Shown: positions 1-6,314, numbered from the stretch's first letter. The stretch: DNA of 8,070 bases from Candidatus Binataceae bacterium (GCA_030042765.1 JASHZA010000132.1:1-8070); one strand, 5' to 3'. Numbers and translations are program-made. The notes: generated by a model from the letters alone, not told the origin.

Positions 1-883
1 CCATATGACCAGCGAGGTCGTTTAACGATCTCATGACCAGGTTGGCCATCGCGGAAAAGCCGTTGATATCGAGCGCGTCCATTATCCCCTGCAGACTGTA
101 GTTTCGCGCCAGATCCGAGAAACACATTCGGATGAACTGTTCCTGGGGGAGCGCGAGCCACGCAGGATGTTGCTTTGCTTCGAAGCTGAAAAACTGGAGT
201 AGCGACTGCTTTAGAAAGGGACCCTGAAGCAGGACTTCCCTCATGTACTGGTGCACCGTCTCGTAGAGGGCAAGGCCGGCGCCCGAAGCCGCGCCCAGCA
301 GGATGCCGTCGAGTGGTTCGTGCACCGCCATCTCTTGCCGCCAGGGAGACCTTAATTTCGTTGCGATCAGGCAAAGCAGCAGCACTGGCACAATCTTGGT
401 TGCTTCTTCGACCATTCCGATAGTCACTACGTTCTCGAGAAAGCGTCCAAAGATGCCCAGATGCGCCTCATCTGGAAAGAGAACCGACCCCAGCCCCTCT
501 GCCAGGATATAGTGGAGTGGAGGCCAGACGGTATTGATCGAGAGGAATCCGAGCAGCATAGCGGCGAGCAGGACCACGGTGGGTTTTGGTTTCCCACACA
601 TCCGGTAGACGAGGTACACAAATATCGCCGCAATGTAGGCGCCGAACACCCAGGCAAAACAGTCGAAGGCGCCGACATTTATGTATCCGTTCGGCGAGCG
701 ATATTTGCAGGAGTCCGGGAACGCCGCGATTAGCCCGAGGATCGACGAAACCACGATTGTGAACACGGCGGGGGCGAGAAACCCCTTGCTCCCCACGGAA
801 CGCCACATCGTGAAAATCGGGAACAGCTGTCTTAGCTTGATCGTCCCCCCGCGCATCACCTGGCCACCACGTTGCCTGTCCAT
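1..883 (-). CDS. PrsW-family intramembrane protease, partial (C-terminus beyond left edge)
   Basis: Reading the minus strand from ATG at 883 gives 294 codons without a stop, running off the window. GGAGG (895-891) lies 7 bases upstream and fixes the start. About five membrane segments are visible, near residues 35-55, 72-94, 102-120, 152-175 and 190-209. The family signature is present: E159-E160-x-x-K163 in GMVEEATKIVP, then LDGILLGAASGAGLALYET with D192 and E208, and R285...H293, which probably begins the third conserved motif and is cut by the edge. PrsW of Bacillus subtilis cleaves the anti-sigma factor RsiW in the membrane; other members cleave unknown targets, so the substrate here is unknown. 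No anti-sigma gene is visible. Base composition is AT-richer than the genes to the right, and codons such as AGG, AGA, ATA and TTA occur. An FNR-type dyad lies 75 bases upstream. The family call is fairly firm; activity and substrate are not. Confidence 0.82.
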   Translation of the reverse strand, partial: MDRQRGGQVMRGGTIKLRQLFPIFTMWRSVGSKGFLAPAVFTIVVSSILGLIAAFPDSCKYRSPNGYINVGAFDCFAWVFGAYIAAIFVYLVYRMCGKPKPTVVLLAAMLLGFLSINTVWPPLHYILAEGLGSVLFPDEAHLGIFGRFLENVVTIGMVEEATKIVPVLLLCLIATKLRSPWRQEMAVHEPLDGILLGAASGAGLALYETVHQYMREVLLQGPFLKQSLLQFFSFEAKQHPAWLALPQEQFIRMCFSDLARNYSLQGIMDALDINGFSAMANLVMRSLNDLAGHM

Positions 884-957
884 AAAATTTCCTCCGCGAT
901 CGGTCGGCACGGCTCCAGCTACGAAATGGACGAGGCGATAGGATGCACAACTTTTTG

Positions 958-973
958 GTTGATGTAAATCAAC
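958..973. promoter_or_regulatory. FNR/CRP-family operator (perfect dyad)
   Basis: GTTGAT-GTAA-ATCAAC is a perfect 6+6 inverted repeat with a 4-base spacer. It contains the full FNR consensus TTGAT-N4-ATCAA, which is shared by FNR, ANR, DNR and NNR-type oxygen or nitric-oxide regulators. It lies between the prsW-like gene (start 75 bases to the left) and the tRNA-Arg gene. Being symmetric, it could serve either strand. Only the plus strand has a -10 box at the standard class II distance. Confidence 0.72.
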
Positions 974-994
974 GCAGCCACCTTTGGCATAACG

Positions 995-1000
995 TAGGAT
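995..1000 (+). promoter_or_regulatory. Putative -10 box of a class II FNR-type promoter
   Basis: TAGGAT matches four of six bases of the sigma-70 -10 consensus. If transcription starts at G1007, this hexamer occupies -12 to -7 and the centre of the FNR-type dyad (965.5) is at -41.5, the classic class II activator position. No conventional -35 box is needed in that arrangement. No plus-strand gene follows at once; the next signal is the hairpin with T5 at 1013-1057. Confidence 0.5.
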
Positions 1001-1012
1001 GTTTCAGGAACT

Positions 1013-1057
1013 CCCTCACTGCTCGCAGAGGATAAAGACGCGCGAGCGAGGGTTTTT
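1013..1057 (+). terminator. Rho-independent terminator-like hairpin
   Basis: CCCTC (1013-1017) and GCTCGC (1021-1026) pair with GCGAGC (1042-1047) and GAGGG (1048-1052). This leaves a 3-base ACT bulge on the left arm and a loop of 15 bases. Five T residues (1053-1057) follow directly on the plus strand. In the minus direction there is no T run, so it reads as a plus-strand terminator. It would end a transcript from the candidate promoter after about 51 nucleotides, and would also stop antisense reading into tRNA-Arg. Confidence 0.5.
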
Positions 1058-1110
1058 CTGACGCAGCGTGTAGCGGCCCGCCAACCAACCCGGGTCCCAC
1101 CGGATAGAGC

Positions 1111-1187
1111 TGGCGCCCCCTGCGGGATTCGAACCCACGGCCCCAGGATTAGGAATCCTGTGCTCTATCCATCTGAGCTAAGGGGGC
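1111..1187 (-). tRNA. tRNA-Arg (anticodon CCU)
   Basis: A complete 77-nt cloverleaf including an encoded CCA end (1113-1111). The acceptor stem is GCCCCCT (1187-1181) paired with AGGGGGC, with discriminator G. The D arm contains TAGCTCAGATGGATAGAGC, the anticodon stem is CAGGA/TCCTG with loop TTCCTAA, and the variable loop is five bases. The T arm is GTGGG-TTCGAAT-CCCGC with one G-T pair. The anticodon CCT at 1153-1151 reads AGG. A promoter lies just upstream. The 3' end faces the AT-richer prsW-like region, the side on which integrating elements usually sit next to tRNA genes, although no integrase or repeated tRNA end is visible here. Confidence 0.96.
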
Positions 1188-1196
1188 GCCGCCGTG

Positions 1197-1224
1197 ATTA
1201 TGCCGCTTCGGACCGCCGTTACAA
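1197..1224 (-). promoter_or_regulatory. Promoter of tRNA-Arg
   Basis: On the minus strand TTGTAA (1224-1219) and CATAAT (1202-1197) are separated by 16 bases, matching the -35 and -10 consensus at four and five of six positions. Transcription would start near 1190, about three bases before the mature tRNA. The bases between -10 and start are GC-rich (CACGGCGG), as is usual for stable-RNA promoters under stringent control; that regulation is an inference. Confidence 0.55.
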
Positions 1225-1338
1225 AGCTACCCGCTCCCCACACGAGTATCGCCCCCGCCCCAGGATGCGCAAAGGGATGACCGGCTTTGTCCGTCCAACC
1301 CGCCCTTCCAAAACCGCGCAATCGCGCGCCGCTCCCGC

Positions 1339-1344
1339 TATAAT
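1339..1344 (+). promoter_or_regulatory. -10 box of msrB promoter
   Basis: A perfect TATAAT stands in otherwise very GC-rich sequence, 36 bases before the msrB start. The predicted transcript start near 1351 gives a leader of about 29 bases containing the msrB ribosome binding site. No good -35 hexamer is found at 16-18 bases upstream (candidates such as GCGCAA are poor), so an activator or a weak promoter is possible. Confidence 0.5.
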
Positions 1345-1379
1345 CGCCCCAGCGCAACTCGCGCGGAGGCAGCCGCGAG

Positions 1380-1778
1380 ATGAACCGAAAGATCGAAAAG
1401 ACCGACGAGGAATGGCGCAAACTGCTGACCCCCGAGCAATTCGCCGTCGCCCGGGAGAAGGGGACCGAGCGCCCCTTCACCGGCCGCTACTGGGACTTCC
1501 ACGATAAAGGCGTCTACCTATGCGTATGCTGCGGCAACGAGCTCTTCAGCTCCGATACCAAGTATGACTCGGGCTGCGGATGGCCGAGCTTCTACGCGCC
1601 TCTCAACGAGGAACACGTCGAGAACGCCGCCGACAACAGCTACGGGATGCGCCGGATCGAAGTGATGTGCAGCCGATGCGGCGCTCATCTCGGCCATGTT
1701 TTCGACGATGGCCCGCAGCCAACCGGCCTGCGCTATTGTATGAATTCCGCGTCGCTCAACTTCGTCAAGAAGGAATAG
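1380..1778 (+). CDS. msrB: Peptide-methionine (R)-S-oxide reductase MsrB
   Basis: Encodes 132 residues, the usual length of a stand-alone MsrB. It reduces the R-epimer of methionine sulfoxide in proteins with electrons from thioredoxin, repairing oxidative damage, probably in the cytoplasm because no signal peptide is seen. The family pattern is complete: the catalytic Cys120 in [11 protein letters not shown], Asn122, the active-site histidines in GAHLGHVF (His103, His106), the resolving Cys66 in SGCGWPSF, and two zinc-binding CxxC pairs (Cys48/Cys51 and Cys97/Cys100). The start is supported by GGAGG at 1365-1369, 10 bases upstream, and by a TATAAT at 1339. No msrA is nearby. The ABC export operon begins 111 bases after the stop and has its own promoter candidate, so co-transcription is uncertain. 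Identity is very secure. Confidence 0.97.
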   Translation: MNRKIEKTDEEWRKLLTPEQFAVAREKGTERPFTGRYWDFHDKGVYLCVCCGNELFSSDTKYDSGCGWPSFYAPLNEEHVENAADNSYGMRRIEVMCSRCGAHLGHVFDDGPQPTGLRYCMNSASLNFVKKE

Positions 1779-1832
1779 CGCCCTCGGGGGATTTCCCCTT
1801 GTCTGCGCCGAATTTCCGCTCCAGACGGCAGT

Positions 1833-1861
1833 TTGCGCTCGCGCCGGCACGCGCGGATAAT
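1833..1861 (+). promoter_or_regulatory. Promoter candidate for the ABC export operon
   Basis: TTGCGC (1833-1838) and GATAAT (1856-1861) are spaced by 17 bases. Transcription would begin near 1868, about 22 bases before the ATG at 1890. The TTG at 1833 is in frame with the ABC gene and could be taken as its start codon, but it fits better as part of the -35 box. Confidence 0.45.
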
Positions 1862-1889
1862 CGGGCTGAATTTAGGTTTTCACTCTGCG

Positions 1890-2888
1890 ATGTCTCCTTC
1901 ATCGGTTGCCCCCCTGACGACTGTTCCCAACGCCGCACCCGCATCGACTGTGGCCGCGGTAGACGTCTCCGGCATCAGTTTCAGCTATGGCGAACGGCCG
2001 GCGCTCCGCGACGTAAGTTTTTCGATCGCACGCGGTGAAATCTTCGGGCTGCTCGGTCCCAACGGCGGCGGCAAAACGACCCTCTTCAAGTTGCTGTCGA
2101 CTCTGGTCCCGCTCGAGTCCGGCCAGGCGCACATCCTCGGACACGATCTGACGCTCGAGAGCTCCGCCCTGCGCCGCCGAATCGGTGTCGTCTTCCAGCA
2201 TCCCAGCGTCGACGGCCTGCTCACGGTGGCCGAAAACCTGGCGCATCACGGCCGCCTTTACGGGATTAGCGGATCGCGGCTCAAGGAACGGATCGCCACG
2301 ATGGTTGCGCGGCTCGGATTGGATCAGCGCGCGGCCGACCTCGTGCAAACGCTCTCGGGCGGCTTGAAGCGCCGGGTCGAACTCGCCAAGGCGCTGCTGC
2401 ATCAACCTGAACTCCTGATCCTCGATGAGCCCAGCACCGGCCTCGACCCCGCCGCGCGGCGCGATTTTCTGAGCCATCTCGAACATCTGCGAGATCAGGA
2501 CGGCGCTACGATTATTCTCACCACTCATCACATGGAAGAAGCCGAACGCTGCGACCGAATCGGCGTTTTGCATCAGGGGCGGCTGGTTGCGATCGCTCCG
2601 CCCGGCGAACTCAAGGCGCAAGTCGGGGGCGACGTCGTCGCGATTACCGCCGCCAATCCCGTGGCCTTGCGCGACAAGCTGCAGCAGCGGATGCACGTGA
2701 CGGCCGCGATCGTCGACGGCTCGCTCCGCGTCGAACGTCCGCGCGGCCACGAGTTCGTGCGCGACGTGGTCGAGGCTTTCGGCAACGAAATCGACACGGT
2801 CACCTTCGGCAAACCCACGCTCGAAGACGTCTTCGTCCATCTGACCGGCCAGCGCTTCCACGCCGGCGCGCAGCAGGACGGCCGATGA
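1890..2888 (+). CDS. ABC-2 type exporter, ATP-binding subunit (DrrA/NodI/NatA type)
   Basis: A 332-residue cytoplasmic ATPase that would power the membrane partner encoded next. All nucleotide-binding motifs are present: Walker A GPNGGGKTT (56-64, with Gly where Ala is usual), Q-loop Gln103 in VVFQHPSVD, signature LSGGL (155-159, Leu where Gln is usual, followed by KRR as in NodI-like ATPases), Walker B LLILDEP (175-181), and the switch His213 in TTHHMEEAE. A C-terminal extension of about 80 residues ends in the LEDVFVHLTG motif common to drug and polysaccharide exporters of this type. About 20 N-terminal residues are Pro/Ala/Thr-rich. I chose ATG 1890 over an in-frame TTG at 1833 because the latter overlaps a promoter; the ribosome site (AGG, 13 bases upstream) is weak. 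The substrate cannot be read from the sequence. Confidence 0.93.
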   Translation: MSPSSVAPLTTVPNAAPASTVAAVDVSGISFSYGERPALRDVSFSIARGEIFGLLGPNGGGKTTLFKLLSTLVPLESGQAHILGHDLTLESSALRRRIGVVFQHPSVDGLLTVAENLAHHGRLYGISGSRLKERIATMVARLGLDQRAADLVQTLSGGLKRRVELAKALLHQPELLILDEPSTGLDPAARRDFLSHLEHLRDQDGATIILTTHHMEEAERCDRIGVLHQGRLVAIAPPGELKAQVGGDVVAITAANPVALRDKLQQRMHVTAAIVDGSLRVERPRGHEFVRDVVEAFGNEIDTVTFGKPTLEDVFVHLTGQRFHAGAQQDGR

Positions 2889-3670
2889 GCGGGCCTGTCC
2901 TACAGGCCGGCACGCTATGGCTGCGCGAGATCCAGCGTTTTCGCCGCCAGCGCAGCCGCGTGATTGGTTCGTTTCTCCAGCCTCTCGTCTTCTGGATCCT
3001 GCTGGGCGCGGGCCTCAAGGCTTCGTTCCGCCCGGCCGGGATGCCGCCCGATATCAACTACTTTCAGTACCTCTATCCCGGATTCATCGTGCTGGTGCTG
3101 CTCTTCACCGCCATCTTCGCGACCATCTCGACCGTCGAGGATCGCCGCGAGGGGTTTCTCCAGAGCGTGCTGGTCGCGCCCATCTCGCGCCCGGCCATCG
3201 TGATGGGCCAGGCGCTCGGCGGCGCCACCCTCGCCTGGATTCCGAGCTGCCTCTTTCTCGTGCTCGCGCCGCTCGCCGGAATCAGCCTTAGCATCGGCGC
3301 CGTCATCGTCGCCGCCCTGATGATGGCGGTGATCGCATTTGCGCTCACCTGCATCGGCCTCCTGATCGCATGGCGCATCGAATCGACGCAGGGCTTCCAC
3401 GCGATCATGAACCTGATCCTGATTCCGATCTGGCTGCTGTCCGGCGCATTCTGGCCGGTCAGCGGCACGCCCGCCGTGCTCCAATGGGCGATGCGCCTTA
3501 ATCCGCTAACCTATGGCGTCGCCGCCCTGCGAGAGGGACTCTACCTCGGACACACGGGCGGGACTGCCTCGATGCCAGGGTTCGCCTTCTCGTGCGCGGT
3601 CGCGATCGCGTTCGCGATAGCCATGTACGCGATGGCGGCGCGCGTCGCCCGCCGCTCCACCGCCTTCTGA
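2885..3670 (+). CDS. ABC-2 type exporter, permease subunit (DrrB/NodJ type)
   Basis: A 261-residue inner-membrane protein forming the export channel for the ATPase encoded just upstream. The two genes overlap by ATGA (2885-2888), so translation is probably coupled. It has the expected layout of the ABC-2 membrane family: an amphipathic N-terminus (LWLREIQRFRRQRSRV), then about six hydrophobic segments near residues 29-45, 62-83, 106-130, 135-160, 170-190 and 230-252. The typical loop VEDRREGFLQSVLVAPISR follows the second segment, and LNPLTYGVAALREGL lies before the last one, both conserved in DrrB/NodJ-like permeases. Length is normal and nothing is missing. Such pairs export drugs, lipids or lipo-oligosaccharides. 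The neighbours (msrB, Nudix) give no hint of the cargo. Confidence 0.92.
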   Translation: MSGPVLQAGTLWLREIQRFRRQRSRVIGSFLQPLVFWILLGAGLKASFRPAGMPPDINYFQYLYPGFIVLVLLFTAIFATISTVEDRREGFLQSVLVAPISRPAIVMGQALGGATLAWIPSCLFLVLAPLAGISLSIGAVIVAALMMAVIAFALTCIGLLIAWRIESTQGFHAIMNLILIPIWLLSGAFWPVSGTPAVLQWAMRLNPLTYGVAALREGLYLGHTGGTASMPGFAFSCAVAIAFAIAMYAMAARVARRSTAF

Positions 3671-3699
3671 TTCTCGTCAGCGGTTTCGGCGGAGTCTCG

Positions 3700-4353
3700 C
3701 TACAGCGGATCGAAATACGCCGCCGTACGGCCGTCGAAATGGAACTCGTGCGCGAGACGGATCCAGCGGCGGTCCCGCCCATGAAGCGGCTCGGGCAGCC
3801 GCTCCAGCGGAAAGAAACCAACATCCACCGCTTCCAGCGGATTCGGCCTGAGCTCTCCCCCTTCGAGCCTGCAATAGAAGAGCATCGAATAGATGTGCCG
3901 CGCGGGCGATCCGATCTTTAAGCTGTCGGTCACGCCGATCAGCCGAATCGGCGTCGCGACGAGGCCGGTCTCCTCGCGCACTTCGCGCGCCGCGTTCTCC
4001 GCCGGCGAGATCCCGACGTCGCAAAACCCCGTCGGATACCACCAGCGCCCGCTCGGCCGCTGGAGCATCAGGATTTCATCGCGCTCGTTGAAAACGATCG
4101 CGCCGCATCCCACCGCCGCCGTCACGTACCCTTCGTAACCGCTCCTGACTTCGCTGCGCCAGCGATCGAGAATTTGCGATGTCGCCGCGCCGGTGCCGTC
4201 CAGTGCGGAGCTCATCCGCGCCGCCTCCGACAGCAACTCCTCGTAGCGCTCCACGTCGAAGCCCGGAGGCGCAAAAGCGAGCCCCGTGCGCGCGATCGCA
4301 CTCACCCGTTCGATAAAGCGGGCCAGTTCGAGCAAAAAATCCTCCTGCGCCAT
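3700..4353 (-). CDS. Nudix hydrolase with N-terminal Nudix_N-like domain
   Basis: A 217-residue cytoplasmic protein. Residues 1-70 resemble the helical N-terminal domain found before Nudix domains that act on sugar- or X-linked nucleoside diphosphates. Residues 78-217 form the Nudix domain. The Nudix box spans 109-131 (GFCDVGISPAENAAREVREE plus TGL) and keeps the metal-binding R123-E124-x-x-E127-E128. Ile115 stands where the first box glutamate (the GE pair) is nearly always found. It would hydrolyse a nucleotide diphosphate bond with Mg or Mn; the substrate is unknown. I chose ATG 4353 because AGGAG (4365-4361) sits 7 bases upstream; an in-frame TTG at 4374 lies before that site and is less likely. 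The gene is convergent with the ABC permease (29 bases apart) and divergent from the epoxide hydrolase. Confidence 0.88.
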   Translation of the reverse strand: MAQEDFLLELARFIERVSAIARTGLAFAPPGFDVERYEELLSEAARMSSALDGTGAATSQILDRWRSEVRSGYEGYVTAAVGCGAIVFNERDEILMLQRPSGRWWYPTGFCDVGISPAENAAREVREETGLVATPIRLIGVTDSLKIGSPARHIYSMLFYCRLEGGELRPNPLEAVDVGFFPLERLPEPLHGRDRRWIRLAHEFHFDGRTAAYFDPL

Positions 4354-4481
4354 GTCACGACTCCTGGGATTCAAGGGTAACAGTACGCCTCGCGCCGCCG
4401 AAGAGCCTTCGCGCCCGTCGCCGCCCGGATTTTTTGCGCCGCTCCTTGCGGCTCGTCAGCACCTCAAGGATCATCGCTGGT

Positions 4482-5375
4482 ATGACCGACCCTTGGCGCC
4501 TGGAGAAATTCACGCTGCCGGGCGGACTGCGGATGCGGATCGCGCGGGCGGGGCAGGGTGATCCGCTGGTCGTGATGCTGCACGGGTTCCCGGAATGCTG
4601 GTACTCGTGGCGCCATCAGTTGCGCGCGCTAGCACCGTATTGCGAATGCGCCGCGCCCGAGATGCGCGGTTATGGCGAGACCGACGCACCGCGCGGAGTC
4701 GGGAATTACCGCATCGGGAAGCTGGTCGATGATGTCGCGGGGCTGATCCAAACGCTCGGACGCAAACGCGCCGTAATCGTCGGCCACGACTGGGGCGGCG
4801 CGGTTGCCTGGGCCACGGCGCTGATTCGGCCCGAGATCGTCGAGCGCCTGTGCGTGATGAATTGTCCGCACCTGGCGAAGTTCCTGGTCAATATCCGCTC
4901 GAACCCGCGCCAGATGCTGCGTAGCTGGTACATGTTGTTCTTCCAGATCCCGTTCCTGCCCGACGCGATGCTGCGGATGCGCGGCGCCGCGATGGTCGCC
5001 GGCGCGATTCGCTCGAGCGCCTTCAACAAGGCTGCGTTCACCGACGACGACCTCGAGTATTTTCGCAACGCCTTCAGACATCGCTACGCCGCCACCGCCG
5101 CGATCAATTACTACCGCGCGCTGATGCGGCGCGACTTCTTTGCGAAGCCGCCCGCGGACCATTGGCTGATGCGCAAGATTGGCGCGCCGACCCTGCTGAT
5201 TTGGGGCGAGCACGACGTCGCGCTCGGCAAGGAGCTGACCTACGGGATGGAGGATCTGTTCACCGGCCCGTTCGAGATCAAGTACATCGCGGACTCCGGC
5301 CACTGGGTCCAGCAAGAAACACCCGACCTGGTGAATCAGTACTTGAAGGAGTTCCTCGGCCTGCTTGGCGCTTAA
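4482..5375 (+). CDS. Alpha/beta hydrolase, epoxide hydrolase type
   Basis: A 297-residue protein with the alpha/beta hydrolase fold and a cap domain. Soluble epoxide hydrolases add water to epoxides through an aspartyl ester intermediate. Seen here: oxyanion motif HGFPE (34-38) followed by CWYSWRHQ, nucleophile Asp103 in GHDWGG, acid Asp245 in WGEHD, and general base His274 in SGHWVQ. Cap tyrosines are likely Tyr150 (WYMLFFQIP) and Tyr210 or Tyr211 (INYYRALMR), which activate the epoxide oxygen. HDWGG rather than HDRG argues against fluoroacetate dehalogenase. No signal peptide is visible. ATG 4482 has AAGGA 11 bases upstream and is preferred to an in-frame TTG at 4434. The stop codon overlaps that of the convergent hydrolase. 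The natural substrate (fatty acid, terpene or xenobiotic epoxide) is not known. Confidence 0.88.
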   Translation: MTDPWRLEKFTLPGGLRMRIARAGQGDPLVVMLHGFPECWYSWRHQLRALAPYCECAAPEMRGYGETDAPRGVGNYRIGKLVDDVAGLIQTLGRKRAVIVGHDWGGAVAWATALIRPEIVERLCVMNCPHLAKFLVNIRSNPRQMLRSWYMLFFQIPFLPDAMLRMRGAAMVAGAIRSSAFNKAAFTDDDLEYFRNAFRHRYAATAAINYYRALMRRDFFAKPPADHWLMRKIGAPTLLIWGEHDVALGKELTYGMEDLFTGPFEIKYIADSGHWVQQETPDLVNQYLKEFLGLLGA

Positions 5376-6097
5376 GGCCTTCCCGGCAGATGGCAGACCT
5401 TGAGCAGCGCGTCGGCCAATTTGTTCGGCTCCGTCACCATCGCATCGTGGCCGGCCCCAAGCTCGCAGTAACGCCACGCTTCCGCGCGCGCCCGCTCCGC
5501 GAATCGCCCGAACGGTTCCGTCTTCGGATTCGTGCAATAGATATAGCTGCGCGTCAGATGGATCGCCGCTATATTCCGGGTCGGCAGCCTCTCCTCGAAG
5601 GTCTTGAGCGGTTGCGCCGCCAGCTTGGCTCCCACCCATTCTGCATTGGCGAGATCGTTGAGGCCCCATCGTTCCAGCGGCGGCCACGGCATCCGCCAAC
5701 CGTCCCCCTCTGCGCGGGCTCTCTCCTGCAGCTCGCGACGTATGCTGGTCGGCATAAGGTCGAACACCGAATCCCCGCCGTAGGGCACGACGCCGTCGAG
5801 GAAGACTAGGTTGTCGATACGTTTGGGCACCCTCTCGGCCACGCCGCTGATCACCATTCCGCCGTAGCCATGACCGACCAGCACCGCCTCGTTCAGGTTC
5901 TCGCCCTCCATCACGCCAACGACGTCCTTGACGTGGGTGCTCAGGTCGATTTCGGGTTTGGCGAGGTCGGCGCGTTCGCCGAGTCCGCTGAGGGTCGGGG
6001 TGAATACGTTATGACCGGCGGCACGCAGGAGTGGTACAACTCGTTGCCAACACCATCCTCCATGCCAGGCCTCATGTACCAGCACGAAAGTTGCCAT
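5372..6097 (-). CDS. Alpha/beta hydrolase, esterase-like, with Ser-to-Gly at the nucleophile
   Basis: A 241-residue protein of the alpha/beta hydrolase family that resembles bacterial salicylate-esterase or plant methylesterase-like enzymes. Visible are the N-terminal FVLVHEAWHGGWCW with the oxyanion HGG, GLGER, the nucleophile-elbow stretch LVGHGYGGMVISGVAERVP, FLDGVVP, SYIYCT, and the catalytic His217 in LGAGHDAMVTEPNKLADALL. The elbow is GxSxG in active members (GHSYGG), but residue 77 here is Gly, codon GGC at 5869-5867, one base away from the serine codon AGC. Otherwise the gene is intact and well conserved, so it may be a pseudo-enzyme, a protein with another role such as ligand binding, or a sequencing error. 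ATG 6097 has GGGAGGT (6112-6106) 8 bases upstream, better than an in-frame GTG at 6160. It is convergent with the epoxide hydrolase. Confidence 0.85.
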   Translation of the reverse strand: MATFVLVHEAWHGGWCWQRVVPLLRAAGHNVFTPTLSGLGERADLAKPEIDLSTHVKDVVGVMEGENLNEAVLVGHGYGGMVISGVAERVPKRIDNLVFLDGVVPYGGDSVFDLMPTSIRRELQERARAEGDGWRMPWPPLERWGLNDLANAEWVGAKLAAQPLKTFEERLPTRNIAAIHLTRSYIYCTNPKTEPFGRFAERARAEAWRYCELGAGHDAMVTEPNKLADALLKVCHLPGRP

Positions 6098-6308
6098 GGC
6101 GGTTGACCTCCCGTCCGGGCTTCTTGGGCTATGTTCGCTAGCGTAGCAGGTATCTATCACGATCGGCGGGAAACTTCACCGGGCGACAATTCGCAGGCAG
6201 CCGCGTCGCATTGCTGCGCGAGGTATGAAGCTGACGCCGATCGGGCGGCGCAAGATCAAGAGCGCAGGCCGCGAAGCGGCGCGCGTGCGCGGCGGGGTAT
6301 CGATGGGC

Positions 6309-6314
6309 TAGAAT
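6309..6314 (+). promoter_or_regulatory. -10 box candidate for alaS
   Basis: TAGAAT matches five of six bases of the -10 consensus, just 10 bases before the alaS ATG. A start near 6321 would leave a leader of only about four bases. A -35 hexamer at 16-18 bases spacing is not recognisable in the GC-rich run upstream. The region 6098-6324 between the divergent hydrolase and alaS holds no T-box, terminator or other RNA structure that I can identify. Confidence 0.4.

Noticed and set aside
468..950. A minus-strand frame of 160 residues starting at 950
   Set aside because: It is in another frame from the prsW-like gene, lacks membrane segments and ribosome site, and ends within the true gene.
922..957. 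A minus-strand promoter for the prsW-like gene driven by the FNR-type dyad
   Set aside because: At class II spacing the -10 position reads GCCTCG, and other candidates (CATCCT, TATCGC) are poor or badly spaced; the site may still act from another position.
1086..1106. A possible terminator of tRNA-Arg, a CCGG/CCGG hairpin on the minus strand
   Set aside because: The stem has four pairs and no T run; the end of the tRNA transcript is not visible.
1102..1170. Inverted repeat GGATAGAGC (1102-1110) with GCTCTATCC (1162-1170) in the tRNA D arm
   Set aside because: It is only nine bases, could be chance, and is in the wrong orientation for an attachment-site direct repeat.
1786..1800. A GGGG-ATTT-CCCC hairpin after msrB
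   Set aside because: Four pairs and only TT after it are too little for a convincing terminator.
1899..2861. A 320-residue minus-strand frame opposite the ABC ATPase gene
   Set aside because: The plus strand has every ABC motif, and the antisense product has no family features.
4629..5699. A 356-residue minus-strand frame across the epoxide hydrolase gene
   Set aside because: It overlaps two well-supported hydrolase genes and shows no motif; it is a GC-rich shadow.
6225..6311. A 28-residue basic peptide frame (MKLTPIGRRKIK...) just upstream of alaS
   Set aside because: The GAGG before it is only about one base from the ATG, too close to work well, and its end overlaps the alaS -10 box; possible but unsupported.
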